Positions 26,778 to 35,394 of a stretch of DNA of 64,000 nt are shown here, in pieces. How positions within the stretch are numbered: position 1 is the first letter of the stretch; every line of letters begins with the position of its first letter. The notes beneath the pieces were generated by a model. That model saw only the letters and a list, made by a program, of their open reading frames with translations. It made no database searches and was not told the origin of the DNA. The DNA comes from Pseudomonas sp. PDM18 (GTDB taxonomy: Bacteria; Pseudomonadota; Gammaproteobacteria; Pseudomonadales; Pseudomonadaceae): contig NZ_JACVBX010000009.1 of NCBI RefSeq assembly GCF_014852585.1, positions 186,001-250,000 of the forward strand, given 5' to 3'. The translations under genes and the position numbers were made by a program.

Positions 26778-27724
26778 GCGGCCTCCAGGTACGAGCTGTG
26801 AATGGCGTTGGCGAGCTGACGAACCAGCCCGATATGGTCGGTGATCCAGGGATGCAGGCCGCTGCCCAGCACTTCGTCGATACCGGTGTAGCGCACCCGC
26901 GCCTCCAGTTCGGCGGCCAGACGCTGGGCCGGGCGGCCGTTGATGCCGGGCAGGCTGGCGAGGATCTGGCGCAGCTCTTCGGCGCAGGCCAGCAGCGAGC
27001 GCGGGACGTCCTCGCGCAACAGCAGGAGTTCGGCGATATTCCGTGCGTTGAGGGCGTCGCGGTACAGCTCGGTGTAGCCCTCGAACGCCGACAGCGCGCG
27101 CAGCAGCGCGGTCCACTGGTAGTAGCCGCGCGCCGTGCCTTCGGCCGGGCCGGCACTGTGCTCGCCCAGCACCTGATGCCGTGCGTCGAGCAGGCGCAGA
27201 GTGTTGTCGGCGCGCTCGATGTAGGTGCCCAGGCGGATGAAGTGGAAGGCATCGTTGCGCATGCTGGTGCCGAAAGTGGCGCCGCGGAACAGGTGCGAGC
27301 GGTCCTTCACCCATTCGCAGAAGTGGCTGATGCCGTAGCGCAGCAGGCCCTGGTGGGCGATGTCGCGCATCTCCAGCCAGGTGGCGTTGATGTTCTCCCA
27401 CATGTCGGTGGTGATCCGTCCGCGCACCGCATGGGCGCCGGCACGGGCCGCGCCGAAGCAGGAATAGATGCTCGCCGGGTTCTGCGCATCGAGGGCGAAG
27501 AAGTTCAGCAGACGTTCGGCGTGCAGGTCGCCGTGGCGGGCGAGATAGGCGTCGAGGTTGCCGGTGATCAGCAGCGGCATGGCCAGCTCCTCCAGGCCAT
27601 CGCCACGGCCGTCCTGGGGCATCAGCGACAGCGAGTAGGACACGTCGAGCATGCGCGCGAGGTTCTCGGCGCGCTCCAGGTAGCGCGACATCCAGTACAG
27701 GTCGGAAGCGGTTCTACTGAGCAT
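26774..27724 (-). CDS. Alpha-E domain protein
   Basis: A 316-residue, largely alpha-helical protein beginning MLSRTASDLYWMSRYLERAE, the hallmark of the alpha-E family (DUF403). A repeat of the helix motif (HFIRLGTYIERADNTLRLLD) occurs at about residue 180. The conserved R-Y-x-E-R-A and E-R-A-D-N glutamates give the family its name. The biochemical activity is not established. Alpha-E proteins are nearly always encoded with a circularly permuted ATP-grasp, which suggests a shared complex or a substrate-carrying role. It starts 2 bases after the ATP-grasp stop and overlaps the transglutaminase start. Confidence 0.93.
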   Translation of the reverse strand: MLSRTASDLYWMSRYLERAENLARMLDVSYSLSLMPQDGRGDGLEELAMPLLITGNLDAYLARHGDLHAERLLNFFALDAQNPASIYSCFGAARAGAHAVRGRITTDMWENINATWLEMRDIAHQGLLRYGISHFCEWVKDRSHLFRGATFGTSMRNDAFHFIRLGTYIERADNTLRLLDARHQVLGEHSAGPAEGTARGYYQWTALLRALSAFEGYTELYRDALNARNIAELLLLREDVPRSLLACAEELRQILASLPGINGRPAQRLAAELEARVRYTGIDEVLGSGLHPWITDHIGLVRQLANAIHSSYLEAA

Positions 27725-27726
27725 GT

Positions 27727-29139
27727 TTAATCCCCCACCACCCAGGTGTCCTTGGTACCGCCACCTTGTGACGAGTTGACGACCAGCGAACCTTCGCGCA
27801 GCGCCACGCGGGTCAACCCGCCGGGCACCAGGCGCACGTTGTCCGGCGCGGACAGAACGAACGGCCGCAGGTCGATGTGGCGCGGGGCGATGCCGTTCTC
27901 GACGAAGGTCGGGCAGGTCGACAGGCTCAGGGTCGGCTGCGCGATGTACGCCTCCGGACGCGCCATCAGCCGGGCGCGGAAGGCTTCGATTTCGGCGCTG
28001 CTGGCGGCCGGCCCGACCAGCATGCCGTAGCCGCCGGAGCCCTGGGCTTCCTTCACCACCAGCTCGGGCAGGTGCGCCAGCACGTGGGACAGGTCCTGCG
28101 GCCGGCGGCACTGCCAGGTCGGAACGTTGTGCAGGATCGGTTCCTGGTCGAGGTAGAAGCGGATCATTTCCGGCACGTAGGGATAGACGGATTTATCGTC
28201 GGCCACGCCAGTACCGATGGCGTTGGCCAGCACCACGTTGCCCGCGCGATAGGCGGCCAGCAGGCCGGGCACGCCGAGCATGGAGTCGGGGTTGAAGGCC
28301 AGCGGATCGAGGAAGTCGTCGTCGACGCGCCGGTAGATCACGTCCACCGGCATCGGGCCGGAGGTGGTACGCATGTAGACGCGCTCGTCGCGGACAAACA
28401 GGTCGGCGCCTTCCACCAGCTCCACGCCCATCTCGCGCGCAAGGAAGGCGTGCTCGAAATAGGCGCTGTTGAAGCGGCCCGGCGTCAGCACCACCACGCA
28501 GGGCTGCTCCACTTCGCTGGCCTGGCGCAGGGTGTCGAGCAACAGGTTCGGGTAGTGGTCGATGGGCGCGATGCGCTGGGCGCCGAACAGTTCGGGGAAC
28601 AGGCGCATCATCATCTTGCGGTTCTCCAGCATGTAGGAGACGCCGCTGGGAGTGCGCAGGTTGTCTTCGAGGACGTAGTAGGCGCCGTTGCCGTCGCGCA
28701 CCAGGTCGATGCCGGCGATGTGCGCGTAGACGTTGCCGGGCACGTCCAGGCCCTGCATCGCCAGTTGGTACTGGTCGTTGGCCAGGACCTGCTCGGGCGG
28801 GATCAGGCCTTCCTTGAGGATGCGCTGGTCGTGGTAGAGGTCGGCGAGGAACAGGTTGAGCGCCTGCACCCGCTGGATGCAGCCGGCCTCGATGATCTTC
28901 CACTCGCTGGCGGGGATGCTGCGCGGGATGGTGTCGAAGGGGATCAGGCGCTCGGTGCCCTGGTCGTCGCCATAGAGGGTGAAGGTGATACCCGCGCGAT
29001 AAAACAGCAGGTCGGCCTCTCGGCGGCGCTGCTGCAGCTGTTCGCCGGGCATGTCCGCCAGCCAGCGGGCGAACTCCGTGTAGTGCGGTCGGCAGGCGCC
29101 AGCGGCGTCATGCATTTCGTCATAGAACACCCGAGCCAT
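27727..29139 (-). CDS. Circularly permuted ATP-grasp ligase
   Basis: 470 residues of the circularly permuted ATP-grasp family (type 2, DUF404/407). Recognisable segments are DNLRTPSGVSYMLENRKMM (about 168), VVVLTPGRFNSAYFEHAFLA, YRRVDDDFLDPLAF, VVLANAIGTGVADDKSVYPY (about 300), and VVKEAQGSGGYGMLVGP, the glycine-rich ATP-binding loop (about 375). Members are predicted to join a carboxylate to an amine using ATP, making a peptide-like product; the substrate is unknown. AAGGAG eight bases before ATG 29139 fixes the start; the frame extends upstream without support. It is the first gene of the operon and lies behind a sigma-54 promoter. Confidence 0.94.
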   Translation of the reverse strand: MARVFYDEMHDAAGACRPHYTEFARWLADMPGEQLQQRRREADLLFYRAGITFTLYGDDQGTERLIPFDTIPRSIPASEWKIIEAGCIQRVQALNLFLADLYHDQRILKEGLIPPEQVLANDQYQLAMQGLDVPGNVYAHIAGIDLVRDGNGAYYVLEDNLRTPSGVSYMLENRKMMMRLFPELFGAQRIAPIDHYPNLLLDTLRQASEVEQPCVVVLTPGRFNSAYFEHAFLAREMGVELVEGADLFVRDERVYMRTTSGPMPVDVIYRRVDDDFLDPLAFNPDSMLGVPGLLAAYRAGNVVLANAIGTGVADDKSVYPYVPEMIRFYLDQEPILHNVPTWQCRRPQDLSHVLAHLPELVVKEAQGSGGYGMLVGPAASSAEIEAFRARLMARPEAYIAQPTLSLSTCPTFVENGIAPRHIDLRPFVLSAPDNVRLVPGGLTRVALREGSLVVNSSQGGGTKDTWVVGD

Positions 29140-29178
29140 CTTCCACTCCTTGTTGCCGCTCTCACTCGGCAACAGAGC

Positions 29179-29196
29179 TTCGCAAGGCTCGTGCCA
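29179..29196 (-). promoter_or_regulatory. Sigma-54 promoter of the ATP-grasp/alpha-E/transglutaminase/Anbu operon
   Basis: On the minus strand, TGGCACG-AGCC-TTGCG matches the -24/-12 consensus TGGCACG-N4-TTGCW at every position except the last. GG and GC are correctly spaced by ten bases. The expected start point is near 29170, giving a leader of about 30 bases to the ATG at 29139. Confidence 0.85.
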
Positions 29197-29247
29197 GAGG
29201 TCGATTTCCTGTCCATTCAATGACTTGCAAAGGCTGTTGGCGCAGAC

Positions 29248-29264
29248 CGCACTGCCATGGTGCG
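29248..29264. promoter_or_regulatory. NtrC-like enhancer site
   Basis: CGCAC-TGCCATG-GTGCG. GCAC and GTGC half-sites are separated by seven bases, as in classic NtrC sites (consensus GCAC-N7-GTGC). It lies about 85 bases upstream of the predicted sigma-54 start point, a normal enhancer position. It could also act on the divergent ydcS promoter. Confidence 0.6.
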
Positions 29265-29464
29265 AAACCGCTGCAGGCCGCGTGCGCTGCGCCCTTTTTG
29301 CGCCCACGGGCCGCGCCGGGGCTCGCTTGTCAGCCTCCGGGGCCAGAACTACGCTGCAAGAGCGTGGCCATTCCCCATGGACACGCAGCGGTGAACGGAG
29401 GTGCCATTTTTCTGCGCGCTGGTTCCGCAGTGGCTCCCACACGAAGAACAACAGGAGTCCGTCC

Positions 29465-30637
29465 ATGTCATCCGTGCAATTGTCTTCAGCGAAAGTCGCG
29501 GCGCTGGCTTTCGCCGGCATCAGCCTGCTCGCCAGCGGTTCGTTGCAGGCCGCCGAGGCGCTCAAGCAGCTGGGCAACCCCGAAGGCGCCCTCGATATCA
29601 TTGCCTGGCCCGGCTACATCGAACGCGGCGAGAGCGACAAGAACTACGACTGGGTGAGCCAATTCGAGAAGGACACTGGCTGCAAGGTCAACGTGAAGAC
29701 CGCCGCCACCTCCGACGAGATGGTCAGCCTGATGGCCAAGGGCGGCTACGACCTGGTCACCGCCTCCGGCGACGCCTCGCTGCGGCTGGTCTACGGCAAG
29801 CGCGTGCAGCCGATCAACATCGCCCTGGTGCCCAACTGGAAGAACGTCGACCAGCGCCTGCAGGACGCGCCCTGGCACACGGTGGACGGCAAGCACTACG
29901 GCACGCCCTACCAGTGGGGGCCGAACGTGCTGATGTACAACACCAAGGTCTTCCCCAAGGCGCCGGAAAGCTGGAGTGTGGTGTTCAGCGAACAGAAGCT
30001 GCCCGACGGCAAGAGCAACAAGGGCCGCGTGCAGGCCTACGACGGCCCGATCTACATCGCCGACGCTGCGCTCTACCTGAAGACCGCCGAGCCCAAGCTG
30101 GGCATCCAGGACCCCTACGAGCTCAACGAGGAACAGTACGCCGCCGCGCTCAAGCTGCTGCGTGAACAGCAGAAGCTGATCCACCGCTACTGGCACGACG
30201 CGACGGTGCAGATGAGCGACTTCAAGAACGAGGGCGTGGCCGCTTCCGGCTCCTGGCCGTATCAGGTGAACGCGCTGCTGGGCGAGAAGCAGCCGATCGC
30301 CTCCACCATCCCCGGCGAAGGCGTCACCGGCTGGGCCGACACCACCATGCTGCACGTCGACGCCAAGCACCCGGTGTGCGCCTACAAGTGGCTGAACTGG
30401 TCGCTGGAACCCAAGGTGCAGGGCGACGTCGCCGCCTGGTTCGGCTCGGTACCGGCCGTGCCGGACGGCTGCACCGGCAGCCAGTTGCTCGGCGCCCAGG
30501 GTTGCGCCACCAACGGCTACGACCAGTTCGATCGCATCGCCTTCTGGAAGACCCCGCAGGCCAAGTGTTCCCAGGGGCAGTGCGTGCCGTACAGCCGGTG
30601 GACGCAGGATTACATTGCGATCATGGGGGGCCGGTGA
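29465..30637 (+). CDS. ydcS: Polyamine-type ABC transporter substrate-binding protein YdcS
   Basis: A 390-residue periplasmic binding protein of the spermidine/putrescine (PotD/PotF, YdcS) family. Signal peptide: basic start, then VAALAFAGISLLASGSLQAA with cleavage near residue 30. The mature protein begins with the family-type LDIIAWPGYIERG, later WGPNVLMYNTKVFPKAPESW and GWADTTMLHVDAKHPVCAYKWLNW. Four cysteines in the C-terminal third probably form disulfides. AGGAG lies eight bases before the ATG. The gene order ydcS-T-U-V-patD is the same as in E. coli, where YdcS feeds putrescine uptake and has also been linked to polyhydroxybutyrate synthesis. Confidence 0.9.
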   Translation: MSSVQLSSAKVAALAFAGISLLASGSLQAAEALKQLGNPEGALDIIAWPGYIERGESDKNYDWVSQFEKDTGCKVNVKTAATSDEMVSLMAKGGYDLVTASGDASLRLVYGKRVQPINIALVPNWKNVDQRLQDAPWHTVDGKHYGTPYQWGPNVLMYNTKVFPKAPESWSVVFSEQKLPDGKSNKGRVQAYDGPIYIADAALYLKTAEPKLGIQDPYELNEEQYAAALKLLREQQKLIHRYWHDATVQMSDFKNEGVAASGSWPYQVNALLGEKQPIASTIPGEGVTGWADTTMLHVDAKHPVCAYKWLNWSLEPKVQGDVAAWFGSVPAVPDGCTGSQLLGAQGCATNGYDQFDRIAFWKTPQAKCSQGQCVPYSRWTQDYIAIMGGR

Positions 30638-30655
30638 CACTTCCGCGATTGAGAG

Positions 30656-30812
30656 CCCCTCTCCCCAGCCCTCTCCCTGAAGGGAGAGGGAGTCGTTCGA
30701 GCGGGAGCTGATAGCTGAGCCAGCCGGAAACTTCGTTTTCGCAGTGAGTGGTGAATCAACCGCGCTCGCCGAACAGTCCCCTCTCCCTTCAGGGAGAGGG
30801 TTAGGGAGAGGG
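30656..30812. repeat. Intergenic palindromic repeat, family A, copy 2
   Basis: The left end is CCCCTCTCCCCAGCCCTCTC followed by a short CCCTGAAGGG palindrome; the right end is the inverted CCCTTCAGGGAGAGGGTTAG. It lies inside the ydc operon between ydcS and ydcT, where a hairpin could lower expression of downstream genes relative to the binding protein or protect the ydcS mRNA 3' end. Confidence 0.8.
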
Positions 30813-30913
30813 AGCGCGATATGAGCCACACCATGATCTCCAGCTGACCAAGCGCCCTTCCCCCCATGCGCTACCTTTTCTGATGCAGCCCCGCCATTCA
30901 GGTAGCCAGCAGC

Positions 30914-31933
30914 ATGACCACAGCCGTCCAATTCACTGACGTGAGCCGTCACTATGGCGAGGTGCGCGCCGTCGATTCGGTGTCCATCGAGATCCGCGAC
31001 GGCGAGTTCTTCTCCATGCTCGGCCCTTCCGGCTCGGGCAAGACCACCTGCCTGCGCCTGATCGCCGGTTTCGAGCAGCCCACCTCCGGCTCCATCCGCA
31101 TCCATGGCGCGGAAGCGTCGGGCCTGCCGCCCTACGAGCGCGACGTGAACACGGTGTTCCAGGACTACGCGCTGTTCCCGCACATGAGCGTGCTGGACAA
31201 CGTCGCCTACGGCCTGAAGGTGAAAGGCGTGGCCAAGGCCGAGCGCTACCACCGCGCCGAAGAGGCCCTCGGCATGGTCGCCCTGGCCGGCTACGGCAAG
31301 CGCAAGCCGGCGCAGCTCTCCGGTGGCCAGCGCCAGCGCGTCGCCCTCGCTCGTGCGCTGGTGAATCGCCCGCGCGTACTGCTGCTGGACGAACCCCTCG
31401 GCGCGCTCGACCTGAAGCTGCGCGAACAGATGCAGGTGGAGCTGAAGAAGCTGCAACGCCAGCTCGGCATCACCTTCATCTTTGTCACCCATGACCAGAG
31501 CGAAGCGCTGTCCATGTCCGACCGCGTGGCGGTGTTCAACAAGGGCCGCATCGAACAGGTCGACACCCCCGGCAACCTCTACCGGCGCCCCGCCACGCGC
31601 TTCGTCGCCGAGTTCGTCGGCACTGCCAACGTGCTGCGCGGCGACCTCGGCCAACGCCTGCTGGGCGAGTCGTGCCCGCACTCGCTGCGCCCCGAGCACG
31701 TGCGCTTCGGCCGCGCCGGCGAAGGCGAGCTGGAAGTCAGCGGCACGCTGTTCGACGTGCAGTACATGGGTGCCAGCAGCCGCTACGAGATCGAACTGGA
31801 AAATGGCGTGCGTCTGGTGGCCGCCCTACCCAATGGCGAGCGAGAGGAGCAACGGCCGAAACCGGGTGACGCGGTGACCGCCTGCTGGGCGCGCAGCGCG
31901 CTGGTGCCGCTGCTCGAGGAACCGGCGCCGTGA
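30914..31933 (+). CDS. ydcT: ABC transporter ATP-binding protein YdcT
   Basis: A 339-residue ATPase of the polyamine/iron importer class. Walker A is GPSGSGKTTCLRLIAGFEQP (about 37), the signature LSGGQRQRVALARALVNRP (about 137), Walker B VLLLDEPLGALD, and the H-loop FVTHDQSEAL. A C-terminal TOBE-like domain follows (LRPEHVRFGRAGEGELEVSG). It powers import of the YdcS ligand through YdcU and YdcV. Its TGA overlaps the GTG of ydcU (GTGA). A family A repeat separates it from ydcS. Confidence 0.93.
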   Translation: MTTAVQFTDVSRHYGEVRAVDSVSIEIRDGEFFSMLGPSGSGKTTCLRLIAGFEQPTSGSIRIHGAEASGLPPYERDVNTVFQDYALFPHMSVLDNVAYGLKVKGVAKAERYHRAEEALGMVALAGYGKRKPAQLSGGQRQRVALARALVNRPRVLLLDEPLGALDLKLREQMQVELKKLQRQLGITFIFVTHDQSEALSMSDRVAVFNKGRIEQVDTPGNLYRRPATRFVAEFVGTANVLRGDLGQRLLGESCPHSLRPEHVRFGRAGEGELEVSGTLFDVQYMGASSRYEIELENGVRLVAALPNGEREEQRPKPGDAVTACWARSALVPLLEEPAP

Positions 31934-32832
31934 GGGCGATCTCCAGCTTCCTCTACCGGCGCAGCACGCTGTATCTGCTGATGCTGCTGATCCCGCCGTT
32001 GCTGTGGTTCGGGGTGATCTACATCGGCTCGCTGTTCGCCTTGCTCTGGCAGAGCTTCTACACCTTCGACGACTTCACCATGGCGGTGACGCCGGACCTG
32101 ACCCTGGCCAACTACCAGGCCCTGTTCAACCCGGCCAACTACGACATCGTCCTGCGCACCTTCAGCATGGCGATTACCGTGTCGGTGGCCAGCGCCGTCC
32201 TCGCCTTCCCCATCGCCTACTACATGGCGCGCTACGCCGGGCCGAAGGAGAAGGCGTTCTTCTACATCGCGGTGATGCTGCCGATGTGGGCCAGCTACAT
32301 CGTCAAGGCCTACGCCTGGACAGTGATCCTGGCCAAGGGCGGCATCCTCTATTGGGTGATCGAGCACCTGCACCTGCTCGGCCTGCTGGACCTGCTGTTG
32401 CAAGTGCCAGCCGTGGGCGGCAACACGCTGTCCACCTCGCACCTGGGCCGTTTCTGGGTGTTCACCTACGTCTGGCTGCCGTTCATGATCCTGCCGATCC
32501 AGGCCGCCCTGGAACGCCTGCCGCCCTCGCTGCTGCAAGCCTCGGCGGACCTCGGTGCGCACCCGCGGCAGACCTTCTTCCAGGTGATCCTGCCGCTGGC
32601 CTTCCCCGGCGTGGTGGCGGGCTCGATCTTCACCTTCAGCCTGACCCTGGGCGACTTCATCATCCCGCAACTGGTCGGCCCCAGCGGGCTGTTCATCGGC
32701 ACCATGGTCTACGTGCAGCAGGGCGCGGTGGGCAACATGCCGCTGGCGGCGGCCTTCACCCTGGTGCCCATCGTGCTGATCGCCGTCTACCTGTCCATCG
32801 CCAAGCGACTGGGGGCCTTCGATGCGCTCTGA
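31930..32832 (+). CDS. ydcU: ABC transporter permease YdcU
   Basis: A 300-residue inner-membrane permease with about six transmembrane helices. It carries the EAA-type cytoplasmic loop that contacts the ATPase, in [34 protein letters not shown] (about residues 195-228). The GTG start overlaps the ydcT stop by four bases, and the end overlaps ydcV by 11 bases, a pattern of tight translational coupling. It forms the channel with YdcV for putrescine-like substrates. Confidence 0.92.
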   Translation: MRAISSFLYRRSTLYLLMLLIPPLLWFGVIYIGSLFALLWQSFYTFDDFTMAVTPDLTLANYQALFNPANYDIVLRTFSMAITVSVASAVLAFPIAYYMARYAGPKEKAFFYIAVMLPMWASYIVKAYAWTVILAKGGILYWVIEHLHLLGLLDLLLQVPAVGGNTLSTSHLGRFWVFTYVWLPFMILPIQAALERLPPSLLQASADLGAHPRQTFFQVILPLAFPGVVAGSIFTFSLTLGDFIIPQLVGPSGLFIGTMVYVQQGAVGNMPLAAAFTLVPIVLIAVYLSIAKRLGAFDAL

Positions 32833-33643
32833 CGCACACTCCACCGATCGGCCCTCCTGGTTCCTGCGCTTGGCGGCCTGGGGCGGGCTGGTGTTCCTGC
32901 ACTTCCCGATCCTGGTGATCCTGCTCTACGCGTTCAACACCGAGGAGTCGGCCTACAGCTTCCCGCTGCAGGGCTTCACCCTGAAGTGGTTCAGCATTGC
33001 TTTCCAGCGCGGCGACGTGCTCGACGCCATCTGGCTGTCGGTGAAGATCGCCTGCGTCGCCACGTTGATCGCCATGGTCCTCGGCACCCTGGCCGCTGGC
33101 GCGCTGTACCGCCGCGACTTCTTCGGCAAGGAGAGCATCTCGCTGATGCTGATCCTGCCCATCGCGCTGCCCGGCATCATCACCGGTATCGCCCTGCTGT
33201 CGGCGTTCAAGACGCTGGGGATCGAACCCGGCTTCCTGACCATCGTCATCGGCCACGCGACCTTCTGCGTGGTGATCGTCTACAACAACGTGATCGCCCG
33301 CTTCCGCCGCACCTCCTTCAGCCTGATCGAAGCGAGCATGGACCTGGGCGCCGACGGCTGGCAGACCTTCCGCTACATCATCCTGCCGAACATCGCCACG
33401 GCGCTGCTGGCCGGCGGCATGCTGGCCTTTGCCCTGTCGTTCGACGAGATCATCGTCACCACCTTCACCGCCGGCCACGAGCGCACCCTGCCGCTGTGGC
33501 TGCTCAACCAGCTGAGTCGCCCGCGCGACGTGCCCATCACCAACGTCGTCGCCATGCTGGTGATGCTCGCCACCATGCTGCCCATTCTTGGCGCCTACTA
33601 CCTGACGCGCGGGACCAGCGACGTGGCGGGGGGCGGGAAATGA
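32822..33643 (+). CDS. ydcV: ABC transporter permease YdcV
   Basis: A 273-residue second permease of the system. The EAA loop is visible as [29 protein letters not shown] (about 167-195), and hydrophobic segments flank it ([33 protein letters not shown]). The ATG at 32822 lies within the last codons of ydcU. It ends just before family A repeat copy 3 and patD. Confidence 0.92.
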   Translation: MRSDAHSTDRPSWFLRLAAWGGLVFLHFPILVILLYAFNTEESAYSFPLQGFTLKWFSIAFQRGDVLDAIWLSVKIACVATLIAMVLGTLAAGALYRRDFFGKESISLMLILPIALPGIITGIALLSAFKTLGIEPGFLTIVIGHATFCVVIVYNNVIARFRRTSFSLIEASMDLGADGWQTFRYIILPNIATALLAGGMLAFALSFDEIIVTTFTAGHERTLPLWLLNQLSRPRDVPITNVVAMLVMLATMLPILGAYYLTRGTSDVAGGGK

Positions 33644-33663
33644 ATCCTGGCGTTTTGCGAAGC

Positions 33664-33784
33664 GCCCTCTCCCCCGCCCTCTCCCTGAAGGGAGAGGGAG
33701 CATCCGTGCAGCGGGATACCACCGCGCAGAGGACAGCCCCCTCTCCCTCAGGAGCGGGGCGCGCAGCCAGGGTTGGGGTGAGGG
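33664..33784. repeat. Intergenic palindromic repeat, family A, copy 3
   Basis: The left arm CCCTCTCCCCCGCCCTCTCC with CCCTGAAGGG, and the right arm CCCTCTCCCTCAGGAGCGGGGCGCGCAGCCAGG then GTTGGGGTGAGGGG. The right arm carries an extra GAGCGGGGCGCG segment also present in copy 4 (51113), marking a subfamily. It lies between ydcV and patD in the same operon. Confidence 0.8.
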
Positions 33785-33809
33785 GAAACCCATTGAAGGA
33801 GGAGCCCCC

Positions 33810-35234
33810 ATGCAAACCAAACTCCTGATCAACGGCCAGTTCGTCGCCGGCGAAGGCGCCCCGCTGGACATCCTCAACCCCGCCACCGGCGCCGTGATCG
33901 GCCAGATCGCCGAGGCCAGCGAAGCCCAGGTGGACAGCGCCGTGCGCGCCGCCGACGCAGCCTTCGACGGTTGGTCGCAGACCGCCCCGAAAGACCGCGC
34001 CATGCTCCTGCTGCGCCTCGCTGACCGCATCGAGGAACACGCCGAGGAACTGGCCCGGCTGGAATCCGACAACTGCGGCAAGCCCTACGCCGCCGCGTTG
34101 AACGACGAGATCCCGGCCATCGCCGACGTGTTCCGCTTCTTCGCCGGCGCCTGCCGCGTGCTGCCCGGCTCCGCCGCCGGCGAGTATTTGCCCGGCTTCA
34201 CCTCGATGATCCGCCGCGACCCGGTGGGCGTGGTCGCCTCCATCGCGCCGTGGAACTACCCGCTGATGATGGCCGCGTGGAAGCTCGGCCCGGCGCTCGC
34301 CGCCGGCAACTGCGTGGTGCTCAAGCCTTCCGAGCAGACGCCGCTGACTGCCCTGCGGGTGGCCGAATTCATCGCCGAGCTGTTCCCCGCCGGCGTGGTC
34401 AACCTGGTGTTCGGCCGCGGCCCGAGCGTGGGCGCGCCGCTGGTCAGCCATGATCTGGTGCGCATGGTTTCGCTGACCGGCTCCGTAGGCACCGGCAAGG
34501 CCATCATCAAGAGCGCCGCCGACAGCGTGAAGCGCCTGCATATGGAGCTGGGCGGCAAGGCCCCGGTGATCGTCTTCGACGACGCCGACCTGGAAGACGT
34601 GATCGCCGGCATCCGCACCTTCGGCTTCTACAACGCCGGGCAGGACTGCACCGCCGCGTGCCGCATCTATGCCGGAAAGAAGGTGTACGACAACTTCGTC
34701 GCCGACCTCGCCAGCGCCGTGTCGAGCCTGAAGACGGGCTTGCAGAACGACCCCGGTACCGAACTCGGCCCGCTGATCACTGCGGCCCAGCGCGACCGCG
34801 TGTCCGGCTTCGTCGAGCGCGCCAAGGCCAGCCCGCACATCCAGATCGCCACGGGTGGCAAAGTGGTCAGTGGCAACGGCTTCTTCTACGAACCGACGGT
34901 GGTGGCCAACGCGCAGCAGGACGACGAGATCGTCCGCCGCGAAGTGTTCGGTCCGGTGGTATCGGTGACCCCGTTCAGCGACGCCGACGAAGCCGTGCGC
35001 TGGGCCAACGACTCCGACTACGGACTGGCCTCGTCGGTGTGGACGAAGGATGTCGGCCGCGCCTCACGGGTGGCGGCGCGGCTGCAGTACGGCTGCACTT
35101 GGGTGAACACCCACTTCATGTTGTGCAGCGAGATGCCCCACGGCGGCTTCAAGCAGTCCGGCTACGGCAAGGACCTGTCCATGTATGGCCTGGAGGACTA
35201 CACCATCGCGCGGCACATCATGTTCAAGCATTGA
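33810..35234 (+). CDS. patD: Gamma-aminobutyraldehyde dehydrogenase
   Basis: A 474-residue NAD-dependent aldehyde dehydrogenase of exactly the length of E. coli PatD/YdcW. The catalytic Glu is in [10 protein letters not shown] (about 250) and the catalytic Cys in [11 protein letters not shown] (about 285). The cofactor segment is [10 protein letters not shown] (about 226) and the oxyanion Asn in [10 protein letters not shown] (about 149). It oxidises 4-aminobutanal from putrescine to GABA in the cytosol. AAGGAGGAG precedes the ATG. With ydcSTUV upstream it links putrescine uptake to catabolism. Substrate assignment rests on length and gene order. Confidence 0.9.
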   Translation: MQTKLLINGQFVAGEGAPLDILNPATGAVIGQIAEASEAQVDSAVRAADAAFDGWSQTAPKDRAMLLLRLADRIEEHAEELARLESDNCGKPYAAALNDEIPAIADVFRFFAGACRVLPGSAAGEYLPGFTSMIRRDPVGVVASIAPWNYPLMMAAWKLGPALAAGNCVVLKPSEQTPLTALRVAEFIAELFPAGVVNLVFGRGPSVGAPLVSHDLVRMVSLTGSVGTGKAIIKSAADSVKRLHMELGGKAPVIVFDDADLEDVIAGIRTFGFYNAGQDCTAACRIYAGKKVYDNFVADLASAVSSLKTGLQNDPGTELGPLITAAQRDRVSGFVERAKASPHIQIATGGKVVSGNGFFYEPTVVANAQQDDEIVRREVFGPVVSVTPFSDADEAVRWANDSDYGLASSVWTKDVGRASRVAARLQYGCTWVNTHFMLCSEMPHGGFKQSGYGKDLSMYGLEDYTIARHIMFKH

Positions 35235-35256
35235 GCTGCACGGGAGTGTTTTACCT

Positions 35257-35325
35257 GTAGGAGCGAGCTTGCTCGCGAACAACCCCCCGCTGCGGGGGCG
35301 GGTTCGCGAGCAAGCTCGCTCCTAC
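35257..35325. repeat. REP/REPIN element B1 (paired inverted REPs)
   Basis: GTAGGAGCGAGCTTGCTCGC and its inverted copy GCGAGCAAGCTCGCTCCTAC, each with an inner GCGAGC-TT/AA-GCTCGC palindrome, flank a short CCCCCGCTGCGGGGG hairpin. It is a REPIN-type element after patD. Confidence 0.9.
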
Positions 35326-35394
35326 GAAAAGCGTCACCGCAGCGTAGAGCGGACTCTGCCCGCGATGGCTCGCCGCCGTGCCGAAACAGCAGGA

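Larger units (their letters stand above)
29140..29464. other. Divergent control region between ATP-grasp operon and ydcS
   Basis: 325 bases without a gene. It contains the leftward sigma-54 promoter and NtrC-like site listed separately. The rightward half holds an A/G-rich ribosome site (AGGAG) for ydcS. No convincing sigma-70 or sigma-54 promoter for ydcS was seen. GCGCCC-TTTTT-GCGCCC (about 29280) is a direct repeat of unknown meaning. Confidence 0.6.

Noticed and set aside
29265-29464. Possible second sigma-54 promoter for ydcS
   Set aside because: Every GG in the region was checked for GC ten bases later; none has the TGGCAC/TTGC context.
29486-31699. 737-codon minus-strand frame and similar ones at 42899-45070 and 20412-22313
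   Set aside because: They lie antisense to ydcS/ydcT, the LtaS-like sulfatase and the fadB-like gene. Composition and lack of any motif mark them as shadows.
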